A DNA stretch of 64,000 bases, taken from assembly GCA_034096865.1 (NCBI GenBank), contig JAWQFJ010009809.1:165001-229000 (forward strand), read 5' to 3'. Below, one piece after another: positions 1 to 11,804 of the stretch. Each line of letters starts with the position of its first letter. The stretch's first letter is position 1. A program made the translations under genes and the position numbers. Under the pieces are notes generated by a model. It had not been told where the DNA came from, did not search any database, and saw nothing but the letters and a program-made list of their open reading frames with translations. The stretch is from Theodoxus fluviatilis. Taxonomy: Eukaryota > Mollusca > Gastropoda > Cycloneritida > Neritidae.

Positions 1-669
1 GAAATGAAAACATGGATAGATAAGAAAAAATACACCGTATATAGCTAATATATGTACAACATTTGGTAAGGTAGCCTATATGAAGAATATGATCAACAAT
101 GACAAAGCTTTTATTAGATGCCTTTGACAACTGTCAGCTCAATGAGTCTTCAAGTTCAAGCAAATACGTCCGTGTCATATATGTACAGGCGACAGCAGTG
201 TGATCATCTGAATAGATAATCACGTATGGATGCTTTAAAAGACTTCGTGGAAGTATTGTTCCTTAGGTGCAATGGGAGTGTATTCCATATCATAACACCT
301 GATTATGTAATACTGCCTTTGAAAATTCCTACTTTAGGTTGTGGTAGAATGAAAGTGTTGCGAGATTGTGAATGGCATGTTTGGGGACGATTGAAGAGAA
401 CAGTAAGATACTTCGGTGCTCGCGTGAATGAGCAATTTTGTGCATAAGGATGCTTTATTGAGGACGAGGTGTTTTTGAAAGGGTAGTAAGCCAAGATTTC
501 TGATCTTTTCATCCGTAGACAATGTTGAGTCGGAAATAATAAGCTTGGCAGTACCGTGATTTAATCTTGTTCAAGTGACAAGTGCACTGCCATGGAGCCA
601 TCCCATACAACAGATGCAAAATTAATATGGAAATTTATGTGTGCGTGAAAAAACATTGCGCATGCATCG
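1..669. other. Left edge, no gene recognised
   Basis: AT-rich sequence with only short, low-complexity open frames and no similarity that I recognise. I see no splice-framed coding exon, RNA gene or simple repeat in this stretch. Confidence 0.5.
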
Positions 670-706
670 GTGTTGACAAAAGGCCTCAGTTTAGAGCGGT
701 CTTTTC

Positions 707-864
707 GGTACCTATTAAATACGGAATCTAGCGGAATCTTACGGAATCTTACGAAATCTCACGGAATCTTACGGAATCTCACGAAATCGTACGGAATCTC
801 ACGGAATCTCGCGGAATCTTACGGAATCCTACGGAATCCTGTGACGGGTACCTATTAAATACGG
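707..864 (+). repeat. 10-bp periodic array (ACGGAATCTN), copy 1
   Basis: About a dozen degenerate tandem copies of a 10-bp unit ACGGAATCTN, with variants ACGAAATCTC and GCGGAATCTT. The array is bracketed on both sides by the same boundary motif, ACCTATTAAATACGGA. A second array with the same boundaries lies in inverted orientation at 6060-6223. The open frame across it (repeating NLTKS-type residues) is a by-product of the repeat. Confidence 0.85.
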
Positions 865-1029
865 ATTCCAAACCTCCAGAACACTGACAACGCTACTGTG
901 CTGGCAAAGCAGTGTACATTCCAGTAGAGCCTCAACCCGAAGAAAGTGCATGATTTACTCATTGTACACAGGCTTTATGTACACCATGCCCATGCAGACA
1001 AACAGAAGAACGCACATCAGAAACGCGTA

Positions 1030-2496
1030 ACCTGGTTAGGAAACGCAAAGGAAAAACCCATTGCTGTCTATGAGCAAAGATGAGTACAGAGGTACATGTC
1101 CAAAACCGCAAAAACATCGTGGTGCAAAAACAGGGAACCCTGGCGACTACGTCAGACTACACACTAATGTGATGAGAAAAATGAAGGAGTCGATGGACAA
1201 ACGTCCTTCACAAATTTATTTTGAAGAGACGCAATCTGACGATCGATGGACCTAGAAACAAACAACAGGTACGTGTATATACACTGCGAGAGTTCGTGCA
1301 AAAAAAGAGAAAGATGAATCTGCAACGCATTCAACAAACTTTGCGGATCAATTAGCTGGAATTGAGGACCTGCAAGATTCTCATTCGTTCATCAAACTCA
1401 TTGTGCGACAGAGCCAATGAGTACCATGCATCATTTTGTATAATGATGAACAAATGTCTGATTTGCGGAGATTTTGTTGCCCCCCTTTGACCTCACCAAG
1501 CACAGTTTTATGTGTTGACAAGACCTTCAAGCGATTTGCACGTCACCGTGACGTTTTTCAAAAACGTGGCGTTAACGTAGCACTGATGATCACCCATTGT
1601 TTTGTGGACCAATGCTCTTGCACGGCGAGAGTGATACGGGCACCTACTTTACTTTCTTCCAACACTTGGCGGGATGTTTGTTGGGGTCTCCTCAATGTCC
1701 AGTGTTTGGAAGTGATGAAGAAAAGGCACTGAGAAAAGCTATTCACATGGCCTTTCCTCAAGCAACTGTGTTGTCATGCACCAGGCATATCCGGCGAAAC
1801 TGTGAGGCCACGTTAGTGACAAAGCAGGAATGCCCAGAAAAGAAAGGAAGAAATTCATGGGAAGTCTGTTTGGCAAGAACGGCAAATTAGCATCTGCCAA
1901 ATATCCTTCTGATATCCATGACCTGATAACACATCTCATTGAAGAAACAGACAACACCACACTTAGACGGCATCTGCACAGGATTTCTCCTTTGCTGGAG
2001 GAAAATGTCAGAGCTCTGCAACACAAAAGGTTGTTGAATACAAACCCGCTATGGACCAACAACAACGCAGAATCCATGAATCACGTGCTGAGGCAAGCTG
2101 CATGTTGACTGGAAAACGCAGAAACTTGCGAACCTCGTGCAAAAGCTACACGATGTTGTCGCAGCACAATACATTGAGACAAAAAGGGCGTTCTTTGGGG
2201 TTGGGGAGTTCTTTCTCATTAACGAGTTCGAAAGATTCTCTGTGCCCAGGGATGTCTGGATGTGCAGCACCTCAACAACGCAAGAGCGACACATGAGATT
2301 AAGGTTCTTGGTGCAAACGGTGGAAATGAATGTAGTCCGCAGCACAGATGGGCATAAAAGTGTGCGCCCACCAAAACACAAAGCGAAGAAGCCTGGGCAA
2401 GTGAAAAGAAAGAGAATGGCCAAGACTCATTCTCAACCTAGAGCAAAACGTCTCAAATGCGTTAAGCAAGAGCAAGAGCACAGCTCGGACTCTTAA
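1030..2496 (+). pseudogene. Decayed MULE-like DNA transposase
   Basis: Successive open pieces in different frames resemble one transposase of a Mutator-like type common in invertebrate genomes. In order: an N-terminal piece with PGDYVRLHTNVM (about 1140-1180), NFADQLAGIEDL (about 1335-1370), ILYNDEQMSDLRRFC followed by VLCVDKTF (about 1430-1535), then HGESDTGTYFTFF (about 1625-1660), FGSDEEKALRKAIHMAFPQ and CTRHIRRNC (about 1705-1805), NNNAESMNHVLRQ (about 2060-2100), and a Lys/Arg-rich tail ending near 2496. At least one TGA stop (near 1420) and several frameshifts, for example near 1530-1600, break it, so no functional protein is made. The DKTF segment and the FGSDEEKA/CTRH region match the layout I know for this transposase group. 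The family name is from memory of such proteins, not a search. No intact terminal repeats were identified. Confidence 0.7.
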
Positions 2497-2839
2497 AGAT
2501 TCTCTTCTCAATGAAGATTGTGATAACTGTCATTTGGAAGCGATGTAGGATTTGGAATGATTTCCTGCAACCTAGCCCAGGAGTCTCTGAATGAGGCCTC
2601 AATGAGAATGGATGAAATTGACAAGGACACTGTCATTTATGACAGTCTACTGTATAGAGGATAATGGCGGAAGGTCCTCTGCAAAATTTGAACGACGACA
2701 GGTGTTCTGTCAAAACGTAAGCTAAAAATGTTAACTGTTTTGCTCTTTCAACCAAAAATGATAGTGAAGTTGGAAATGTTTACACAAACCGAAATATTCT
2801 TTTTCTCAGTTTTCTGTTTGTTTTTCTTTGTGTAGCAGG

Positions 2840-4806
2840 GGGCTTGTAGCGTGGAAAATAGTAACCCGTGGAAAACAGTGACGGAAGTCATCGCAGAGTT
2901 ATCTGCGAGGGACGTGCTTTATGCAATTTACCGCTCCTGCACCTGTTCTTCGCATGGAATATATTCCGACAAACGACGCATTAGTTGCTTTACGAGGTTT
3001 TGGTGCATTTGTGTAGTTTAACACATGATGTAGCGTTCAAAAAAGTTTTTCCCCGTGTAAAGCCGTCTCCCCTGCCGGAAATAATATGGGAGTCACCTCC
3101 CTGTAGTCTGTTTGTAGTCTGGTTTTATAAAACGCGACCGTTGACTGACTTGGCACGCCCGGGGAGTTATGCTAAGATCCGGCCGCGTAAATATATCTGC
3201 GTTTTGTGACAAACGTCTTGCTCGGCGGTACTGTACTCCATGCACCTTAACGGTGCGCGTGATTCGGGTGTAATCTTAAGCTAAACGACGTTGCGACTGT
3301 TTCCGACTTCGACCATTTCAGCAGCGCCAATAAACGTCGTTTAGCTTAAGATTACACCCGAATCACGCGCACCGTTAAGGTGCATGGAGTACAGTACCGC
3401 CGAGCAAGACGTTTGTCACAAAACGCAGATATATTTACGCGGCCGGATCTTAGCATAACTCCCCGGGCGTGCCAAGTCAGTCAGGCGGAGTGGCGGGTGC
3501 CGTCTCTTTTTAGAGTTGAATTTTCAGAAAATCCCTCGCAGATAACTCTGCGATGACTTCCGTCACTGTTTTCCACGGGTTACTATTTTCCACGCTACAC
3601 TGCACCTGTTCTTCGCATGGATTATATTCCGACAAACGACGCATTAGTTGCTTTACGAGGTTTTGGTGCATTTGTGTAGTTTAACACATGATGTAGCGTT
3701 CAAAAAAGTTTTCCCCCGTGTAAAGCCGTCTCCCCTGCCGGAAATAATATGGGAGTCACCTCCCTGTAGTCTGTTTGTAGTCTGGTTTTATAAAACGCGA
3801 CCGTTGACTGACTTGGCACGCCCGGGGAGTTATGCTAAGATCCGGCCGCGTAAATATATCTGCGTTTTGTGACAAACGTCTTGCTCGGCGGTACTGTACT
3901 CCATGCACCTTAACGGTGCGCGTGATTCGGGTGTAATCTTAAGCTAAACGACGTTCCGAATGTTTCCGACTTAGACCATTTCAGCAGCGCCAATAAACGT
4001 CGTTTAGCTTAAGATTACACCCGAATCACGCGCACCGTTAAGGTGCATGGAGTACAGTACCGCCGAGCAAGACGTTTGTCACAAAACGCAGATATATTTA
4101 CGCGGCCGGATCTTAGCATAACTCCCCGGGCGTGCCAAGTCAGTCAGGCGGAGTGGCGGGTGCCGTCTCTTTTTAGAGTTGAATTTTCAGAAAATCCCTC
4201 GCAGATAACTCTGCGATGACTTCCGTCACTGTTTTCCACGGGTTACTATTTTCCACGCTACAAGCCGTCTCCCCTGCCGGAAATAATATGGGAGTCACCT
4301 CCCTGTAGTCTGTTTGTAGTCTGGTTTTATAAAACGCGACCGTTGACTGACTTGGCACGCCCGGGGAGTTATGCTAAGATCCGGCCGCGTAAATATATCT
4401 GCGTTTTGTGACAAACGTCTTGCTCGGCGGTACTGTACTCCATGCACCTTAACGGTGCGCGTGATTCGGGTGTAATCTTAAGCTAAACGACGTTCCGAAT
4501 GTTTCCGACTTAGACCATTTCAGCAGCGCCAATAAACGTCGTTTAGCTTAAGATTACACCCGAATCACGCGCACCGTTAAGGTGCATGGAGTACAGTACC
4601 GCCGAGCAAGACGTTTGTCACAAAACGCAGATATATTTACGCGGCCGGATCTTAGCATAACTCCCCGGGCGTGCCAAGTCAGTCAGGCGGAGTGGCGGGT
4701 GCCGTCTCTTTTTAGAGTTGAATTTTCAGAAAATCCCTCGCAGATAACTCTGCGATGACTTCCGACACTGTTTTCCACGGGTTACTATTTTCCACGCTAC
4801 AGGGCT
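2840..4806. mobile_element. Compound fold-back (hairpin) DNA element with 5-bp target duplication
   Basis: The element proper is 2845-4801. It starts TGTAGCGTGGAAAATAG and ends with the reverse complement of that sequence, flanked by GGGCT at 2840-2844 and 4802-4806. The outer inverted repeat is about 68 bp. Inside, a long hairpin module occurs three times (units beginning near 2937, 3600 and 4262). Each module has two roughly 150-bp near-perfect inverted arms, such as 3143-3292 against 3334-3485. Each module ends in a right terminal repeat (3533-3599, 4196-4262, 4735-4801), but only one left terminal repeat exists (2845-2912). Short open frames inside it are repeat artefacts. No transposase is encoded, so it is non-autonomous. 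Confidence 0.88.
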
Positions 4807-6059
4807 TCTGTTGGTGTGGGCTTAGGCGCAGGGTGGGGGTATAGAGAGACGTTTGGAATTCTCTCTACCCCATGGCGCAGGACCGACCCCTGGGTCGAGC
4901 TGGTCAGGCTGGCAGGAAGTGTAGAGGCAGTGTGCCTCTCTCCCTTGACTCCTGGAGTGGTCAGCAGACAAGCAAGGCTTGGCGTCAGTTTATCCCGTGA
5001 CCTCTCGCTCTGCCATCCTGACTACCGTTTTTTTTGGCGTCTCTGGTCTCGTCTATCTCTCTCTTTCTCGTCTCATCTCGTCTCTGGTCTCTGCCCATGT
5101 GTTAAGGCTGTTAAGGCAGGGGCTTTAAATAGCCATCACGCGGGCATGAGCGAGCGCAAAGGAAACTTCCAAGCAGTGCATGATATATTAAATGAATAAA
5201 CTCTCAAATTTGGTGTGATCTCAAAACACGCAAATACTGGCTGGTCAGATTGAATGCTAGCTGGCACTTAACCACGTGTGAGCTGCGTGAACCTCATACA
5301 TCTCTACAGCAGCCACAGGGTGCAAGCGAAACACGCCCCACGTATCTCTGCAGTTACAATCTGTGCACGCAAATATGGAAGTAGAGGTGGAAGACAACAC
5401 GTTGAATTACAGTTGTCTGGACAAGTTTCTACATCATATTCTCACCCTCTTACATTTGAAAAAAGAGTCTTTGACTTTGAGTAAATTATAAAGATGTATA
5501 TTACCCGTATTTCACTTATGAAAATAACACGCTTCAATAATATCTGCGATTGCTAATTGTTGATGTCAATGATGGATGATGATGATGATGTTGACGATGA
5601 AGACGACGATGATGACGATATTTTCTCTCCCTTGGTAGTCAGCATCAGTACAACAAGTGCGGTACTTCTCAATTTTCAGGCTTTAAACTGAATAAATTTG
5701 CGATTTTTTTGTTAATGTCAGTGTGTCTGTTTTGTATGTCTGTCAAATTTTGAATCATTCCAGAGAAAATGTAAGTGAGGTAAAACTTGTGCATCAATCT
5801 TTCTCGTCCATACTCCACATACAGTCATTATAAAACATGAAATAAAGCTATCCTGCAATCTTCCACTGAAACCCCAAAGCAATTAACTTGTCACACACAC
5901 ACCCGCGCACGCACACACAGTGACATGTGGTCAGATAGCATGTCATACCAGATTGAGGAGGTGATTTATTCCTTTCAAGTTGTCTTCTTATTACCGTCTA
6001 TATATTAGAGATTAAGTTGGTTTCATTTGCCAGTTTATTTCTGATAATTTATTTCGTAA
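4807..6059. other. Intergenic, low information
   Basis: No gene recognised. A degenerate GATGAT/GACGAT microsatellite lies at about 5570-5620 and a short (CA)n tract at about 5894-5920. The 127-codon open frame at 4816-5199 has skewed low-complexity sequence (CTCTCGTCTC runs) and no recognisable domain. Confidence 0.5.
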
Positions 6060-6223
6060 GATTCCGTATTTAATAGGCACCCGTCACAGGATTCCGTAGG
6101 ATTCCGTGAGATTCCGTAAGATTCCGTGAGATTCCGTAAGATTTCGTGAGATTCCATAAGATTTCGTGAGATTTCGTAAGATTCCGTAAGATTTCGCTAG
6201 ATTCCGTATTTAATAGGTACCCG
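6060..6223 (-). repeat. 10-bp periodic array, inverted copy 2
   Basis: This is the reverse-complement counterpart of the array at 707-864. Units of AGATTCCGTN are bracketed by TCCGTATTTAATAGG motifs on both sides. The two copies face each other across about 5.2 kb. Confidence 0.85.
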
Positions 6224-6399
6224 TTTAGAGAGCAGGAAAATGTTCTTAGCAATAGTTTTGCATAAGGAATTGACATGTTGTTCCAAATTTAGTTGTTAAT
6301 CAACAAGTATGCCTGGCACTCTGTGTTCTGAGACTTGCTCAATGATTTCATTTTCTAGCATAAGGTTGATGGTTAAGGGTTGTCGTTGACGTTTTTGTC

Positions 6400-7800
6400 T
6401 TGTAGTTAGGATCATGCACTTGGTTTTTGAGGGGTTTATGACCATTCTATTTGATGAAAACCATTTTTGTAAATCATCAAGGGTAACGTCCGGCGCCTTG
6501 GATGGAATTTGTGCTTCTGTCGCTTACGCTGATAATGGTGTCATCTGCAAACATACTTTCATTCGATATACATACTTTCATTCGATATACTCAATGGAAG
6601 ATCATTGATATACAAACTGAAGAGCAATGGACCTAAAATTGAGCCTTGTGGAACCCCTGACTTTACGATTCGTTTCGAGGAATACAACCCGTTGACATAG
6701 ACACATTGGCTTCTATGTGTCAAGTATGATCGGAAAAAGGAGACTGATGTTGGATTTTTCAAATACATCGAAAGTTTATCAAGGAGAATTTCGTAGTCAA
6801 CCAGGTCAAATAACTTTTTCATGCCCAAGAGAATGGTAGACCTACCAGACAGTTAGCGGTTGTTTATGGCTGATAGCCAGTCGTTCATCAGGAAGGATAA
6901 AGCAGTTTGGCAGGAGTGATGGGAACGAAAGCCGGATTGCAATTGATATAATAAGTCAAATTGGTCAAGACACGAGAAGAGATGTTTGTGAACGTGTCTT
7001 TCTAGTGGTTTGGAGATAAGAGGCAAAGTTGAGACGGGACGGTAATCATCGGGTACTGAAGCAGTCTTAGATTTAGGCACTTGAATGACCTTGGCCTGCT
7101 GAAGACGAGACGGAAAGATACTGTTTCTTATACACAAATTATGTGTGTCAATGAAGGCAGTATGGCGGGGAGCGAAATTTTTAGTAAAAGAGAACTGATG
7201 CCATCGAGGTCTGTGGATCGTTTGTTTGGAAGCTGAAAGATATATTGCATCACCTCATGTGAGGTCACAGTAGGAATATGGAATGCAGCATCATGAGGAA
7301 GTCTTTCATTACAGAAATCCTCAATACGTTGACCAATATCCCCTGATAGACCGGGAGTTTGTTTGGTCGATTTTGCATGGATTTTGTCAGCTATTGTCGT
7401 GAAGTGTTCATCGAATTGTTCAGCATTTATAGATGGAGGTATGTTGCAGACTGTTTTGGAAGTTCTTATGAAGGTATTAATTCCGCGCCATAACATTGAT
7501 GTGTCATTGCCGTTTTCAACCAGTCTTTGAAAATGAGTTTTTTTGCATTTCGAACCAGTCTTGACGCGGTTTCTTTGCTTCTTGTAAGCAGGGATATCTT
7601 TTTTCAGTCTATCTCTCGTTTTCATAGCCTGCATGATTTCGTTGGTAAGCCAAGGTGGGATTTTAAATGCTTGACTCTTCCGTTTCATAGGATCGTGTCT
7701 TTCTACAGTTTGGAGAAATAGGTCATACCAGAAATGAAGGGCCATGTCAGGGTCAGAATATAGTTGAGGACATCCTGAAATGGCATTTGTTTTAAATTTT
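6400..7800 (-). pseudogene. Non-LTR retrotransposon reverse transcriptase relic (CR1/Jockey-like)
   Basis: Read on the minus strand, 7745-7128 is the region preceding the RT domain (ends in PNKRSTDLDGISSLLLK). 7137-6853 holds the first RT blocks (KVIQVPKSKT, DDYRPVSTLPLISKPLER, LQSGFRSHHSCQTAL). 6828-6559 holds [21 protein letters not shown]. The catalytic FADD motif is at about 6538-6552. The order matches non-LTR reverse transcriptases of the CR1/Jockey group. A frameshift near 7130, an in-frame TAA near 6852 and a 19-bp duplication just before FADD inactivate it. The endonuclease half is missing, as expected for a 5'-truncated LINE copy. Confidence 0.85.
6552..6589 (-). repeat. 19-bp tandem duplication in the RT relic
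   Basis: The 19-bp unit CATACTTTCATTCGATATA is present twice (6552-6570 and 6571-6589). Removing one copy would keep the reading frame running from the SISNESM segment into FADD; the extra copy shifts it by one base. Confidence 0.9.
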
Positions 7801-8111
7801 CAAGGAATGAATCAGTGTGCCAGCGCCCTTGGCAGCAGGACACTGGTCTCATTGACTTGAGACACTACACAATGAGAGGCAGCCTCGACATCGGCTGAAG
7901 CGCTTTGAGTCTCACTGAGTGGGAGTATCGCGCGGTATAAGAGTGATTTATAATAATAATGTTTAAAGGATCGATAGTGAGTAGTAGTGTGCGTTCTCTT
8001 TGGACTTTAGAGGAGAGGGAGCATAGTGTGGGAAAGTGATTACTTATCTCTAATTTAGGTACCTGTATACTTGTCAAGAGGTTATATATGGTCTATGAGA
8101 GCGGATGAGTC

Positions 8112-8114
<3 letters not shown>

Positions 8115-8199
<85 letters not shown>

Positions 8200-8200
8200 C
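8115..8200. repeat. (GA)n microsatellite
   Basis: Near-perfect GA dinucleotide tract of about 85 bp with one GAAAGA interruption near its right end. Confidence 0.95.
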
Positions 8201-8341
8201 GGGTGAGGTGAATAATGGAGACTAGGTTGGGGGAACATGATATAGTCGTTCCTGCTCATTTTGGAATAGGCCACCCACTGAAGGAATCGCACGTACGGGA
8301 CGTTTCAATTATATAACTCAGTTCGATCGATAGGCCTATAT

Positions 8342-9025
8342 AGCCTGTCGGGGGCCGCTATTGCGGGATTTTTTGGGTCAAAAGTTCTTAAGACCATTTT
8401 GATTCTTTTGTCCTAAAACGCAAAAAAACCCATACAATTTTTGTTAATTTTTTTTGAAAAATCTTAGAAAATTTTCCGTTTTTTTTTCTCAAAAAATTTT
8501 CCCAAAAATTTCTTGGTCGGGTTTTACCGATAGCGCTCAGCCTAGGCCGCACCCGCCACCCCGCCTGACTGACTTAGCCTGTCTGGGGAGTTTCACCTAA
8601 ACCCGGACGCGTTACTTTTTGTCACGTTTGTGTCCAACATCAGCGTCGGGCCCTGGAGTTTGGGCGTAGGGACCACCCGTTGAGAGTCAAACGTGGAATG
8701 GAGTTAGAATATAAAGCTTCACCCGTTATTGATAAAAACTACGGCTACGGAACCTACCGGCAGATTCTGACCATTTTCACCCTCCTGAAACGCCTAAAAA
8801 ACCATACAATTTTTGATTTGGCGTTTTGGGACAAAAGAATCAAAATGGGCTACAAAAATGTTTGTAAATTGTTTTGAAAAAAAAAACACGAAAAAATGTG
8901 TACGTTAAAAAAAAGGTAACAAAAATTTTACGGGTTTTTATGCGTTTTAGGGCAAAAGAATCAAAATGGCGTTAATAACTTGACCAAAAAAAAATCCGCA
9001 ATAGCGGCCCCTAACCAGCCTGTCG
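8342..9025. mobile_element. MITE with ~75-bp terminal inverted repeats and 9-bp target duplication
   Basis: The element is 8351-9016. Its left end GGGGCCGCTATTGCGG and the following ~75 bp are repeated in inverted orientation at about 8938-9012, sharing the block ATTTTGATTCTTTTG. It is flanked by the direct 9-bp repeat AGCCTGTCG at 8342-8350 and 9017-9025. A 9-bp duplication fits Mutator-like elements. The right end carries five extra bases (TAACC) that the left end lacks. No protein is encoded and the interior is A/T-homopolymer-rich. Confidence 0.82.
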
Positions 9026-9714
9026 ACGTACGTGTTAGTGTGAGGAGATGCCGTTATACGTAAGGCAATGAAACGTACGTCCTTGCATGAGCTTTTTAAC
9101 GATCGAAGTTCAACTAGCTCGACTCGACCCGTTGCAACTATAAAAGCTATAGCTGCGACATACATAGACGCTGCTGATAGGCTGCAGCTGATGCATGGTT
9201 GCAATGACGCAAACTATTTACACATTCCACTTTTTAAGATTTAACAAAACATCATCAAGAGGACCCAATTAAATCAAATTTGACTACGCAGTTTGGCTCG
9301 TCTCTGCATGACGTGTAACCCAAAGAAAAACTTTGTTCTCGAAAAAAAAGGGATGATTGTGAAAACTCTTGGAAGTTTAAATGATCGTGATGGCCAGCCA
9401 GGGGATCTTCTGATAAGTCTGGCGCACCTCTCGTATTTTTATTTTTAGCCTTGTTCAAGTGAAAGAATCGATTGTCATGCCATGAATGTCTCGTATGCCT
9501 GGAGCTGCTGGATGCCTCCCGTCATCAGCTGGAATCCCTGGCTACTTGCACTTTGGGGGCATTCTCATTAACGTACCCTGCAGGAGTTATCCTCGGCGCT
9601 CTCTATCGAAAAACAACGCGATAGGTAGAACCACCTAGTTCCGGTCGATTCTCGAAGCGTCTGCTAGATCGCTCAAAGTACATGTATGTGGGGGTGGAAA
9701 ACAGTACGGTGTCT

Positions 9715-10755
9715 TGTAAAGCTCGAATGAGTAGCAGCAGATAACTGTTTAGTTCTGGCTTGAATTGACAATTTCGTTTCCCTGGTCTGGCGAGGACCGA
9801 AAATTCACTCTCATATCCAGTCGATGAGTGATCAACTTGCCCGCACGGCCTAACTTGTAAGATCGGGTCGATGATGACAAAAAAATGGCATTAAAACACA
9901 CAAAAAGTTTCATTACAACTAAAATCACCGATTATATTAATAACTGACCATTTTTACACTTACAGCTAGTAGGCCTACTCAAACTTTACAACGCAAACAA
10001 AACACACCTGCGGGGAGTGTCGTGGTCTCGCATCAAAACTCAATGCACGAGTGATCGTTTCACTATCTGATCCGACATGGTATTCCAGCAAACAAGCAAC
10101 TACTGCAACTTCATGAAGTTATTGAAATCTCAAAGTGTGATGTCAGACATCGATTGACCGATCGAGTTCGACTGCAGCTGCCGGTTGCATTCTCGAACAT
10201 TTCGTCTGCACTGAATACTATAGATCGCTCAACTTAAGTATGTGGGGGTGGAAAACAGTACTGTGTCATTTGCCATAACCATCGTGGCAAAATTATTGAT
10301 GGAAAAGTTGTCAAGCTACATGGCATTCCAGCAAACAAGCAACTACTGCAACTTCATGAAGTTATTGAAATCTCAAAGTGTGATGTCAGACATCGATTGA
10401 CCGATCGAGTTCGACTGCAGCTGCCGAATCAAACGTAAGCGCTGCTCCCAAGCTCGTATAAGTTGCTTGTGATCGTTTCGCTATCTGATCCGACACTAAT
10501 TACTAAACATTGATATCAATTTAAAAGCACTATTAAAATTTTTTGGCGGGTGGTCTACCCAGCACAACTAAAATCTACGGTTAATATCATATCTCCACAA
10601 GCCGAACTACGTGAAGTTATACATTACGCCGAGTGCGCGCAAGTTGATCGACTCGATGATAGTGAATTTCCGGTCCTCGCCAGACCAGGGAAACGAAATT
10701 GTCAAATCAAGCCAGAACTAAACAGTTATCTGCTGCTACTCATTCGAGCTTTACA
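9715..10755. mobile_element. DNA element with ~95-140-bp inverted termini
   Basis: The left arm 9715-9812 (starting TGTAAAGCTCGAATGAGTAG) and the right arm 10662-10755 are inverted copies. More diverged pairing extends inward to about 9855 and 10617. The interior holds a roughly 107-bp direct duplication (10077-10183 and 10319-10426, shared block CAGCAAACAAGCAACTACTG). A segment ending in GTGGGGGTGGAAAACAGTAC also recurs at 9664-9712 (outside the left arm) and 10224-10266. A short frame reading IDGKVVKLHGIPANKQ (about 10295-10345) looks like a transposase fragment of unknown family. Target duplications were not resolved. Confidence 0.68.
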
Positions 10756-10756
10756 T

Positions 10757-11800
10757 GAAACATTATATCACACTAGCTCGATCGTCTGCTGGCGTTCGTC
10801 TTCTAGCCAGCTAAGTACGTACGGTGAGGTTTGTTTGCTTATCTTCTGTGGGTTTTGTGCAGAAAGTATACGTTAAAACAGTATGACTATTTTCGATTAG
10901 TTTTGAATCTAATTAATCTTTTTGCATGCTTTAATGTCATCCTTTTGCCATTATCTAGCGATCATCCCATGAGCTTCTATTTTTACCAGTCTACCGGAAC
11001 TAGTGGATGTAAAGGGACAAAACTCGGGCTGAATTTCCAATTCAGAAGCAGCTGAAACTGCTACCGGAGGGTCAGACTATTCAGATCCAACTGTGTATTT
11101 AATCACCCTTAGATGATTGAGCCAAACTCACTCGCACGAATTTACAAACTGGTCGAGATTTACAGACAACACCCCATCTTGTCTTTACCACGCAATTGAA
11201 TCTGCTCTTGGTCATTTTCTTGTCCTGGCTAATTTCGCGCGACAAACTTCTAAGGAAAATATGGCGATGACACTCTGTCACTTACTGGTTTTTTTTTGCG
11301 TGTATGCCAAATAAACTGAGAACGGATGTAAATGTATTTACTCCTTTTAAAATGGCGCGTGTTCTTTCTCTGTTTACTATAAATTCTATTTTACACACTC
11401 ACATCATTCAGCTGCAATCAGACAGGCACAAAGATGACACACCAATTTGATTTTCTTTGCCCTTGTCCCTTTAATAATTGCACACACACACACACAAATC
11501 CAACCAAGCAATATTATAAATGAAGTCTGTCACAGTCTACTAATTTCCAGACTTCGAGTCTCTAATAAATAAATGAGCGGTCATCAATCCATCCTGTGAC
11601 TGCTCATCAGTCTCCACTCCAGTCTCCCAGTTTTATTTTTCAGTCATTGTTTAAACAACATATTACTTCCGACCTTAGTCCATGTCGTTCTTCAGTGGGT
11701 TTGCTATCGTCCCGATAGGTCCAGCACTTTTACCGACTTCAGTGGGTTTGCTGTCGTCCCCATCTCTGCCGGCGCTTTCCGCGGTGATGGTTCGACGAGG
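10757..11800. other. Intergenic stretch
   Basis: No gene recognised. It contains a short (CA)n tract near 11485 and, at 11690-11760, two imperfect copies of CTTCAGTGGGTTTGCTRTCGTCCC. Its AGGTCCAGCACTTTTACC segment has a relative at about 14010-14030. Confidence 0.45.
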
Positions 11801-11804
11801 AGGT

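Noticed and set aside
3648..3872. Two identical 74-codon frames at 2985-3209 and 3648-3872
   Set aside because: They are identical because the hairpin module is duplicated; they contain no domain and lie across fold-back arms.
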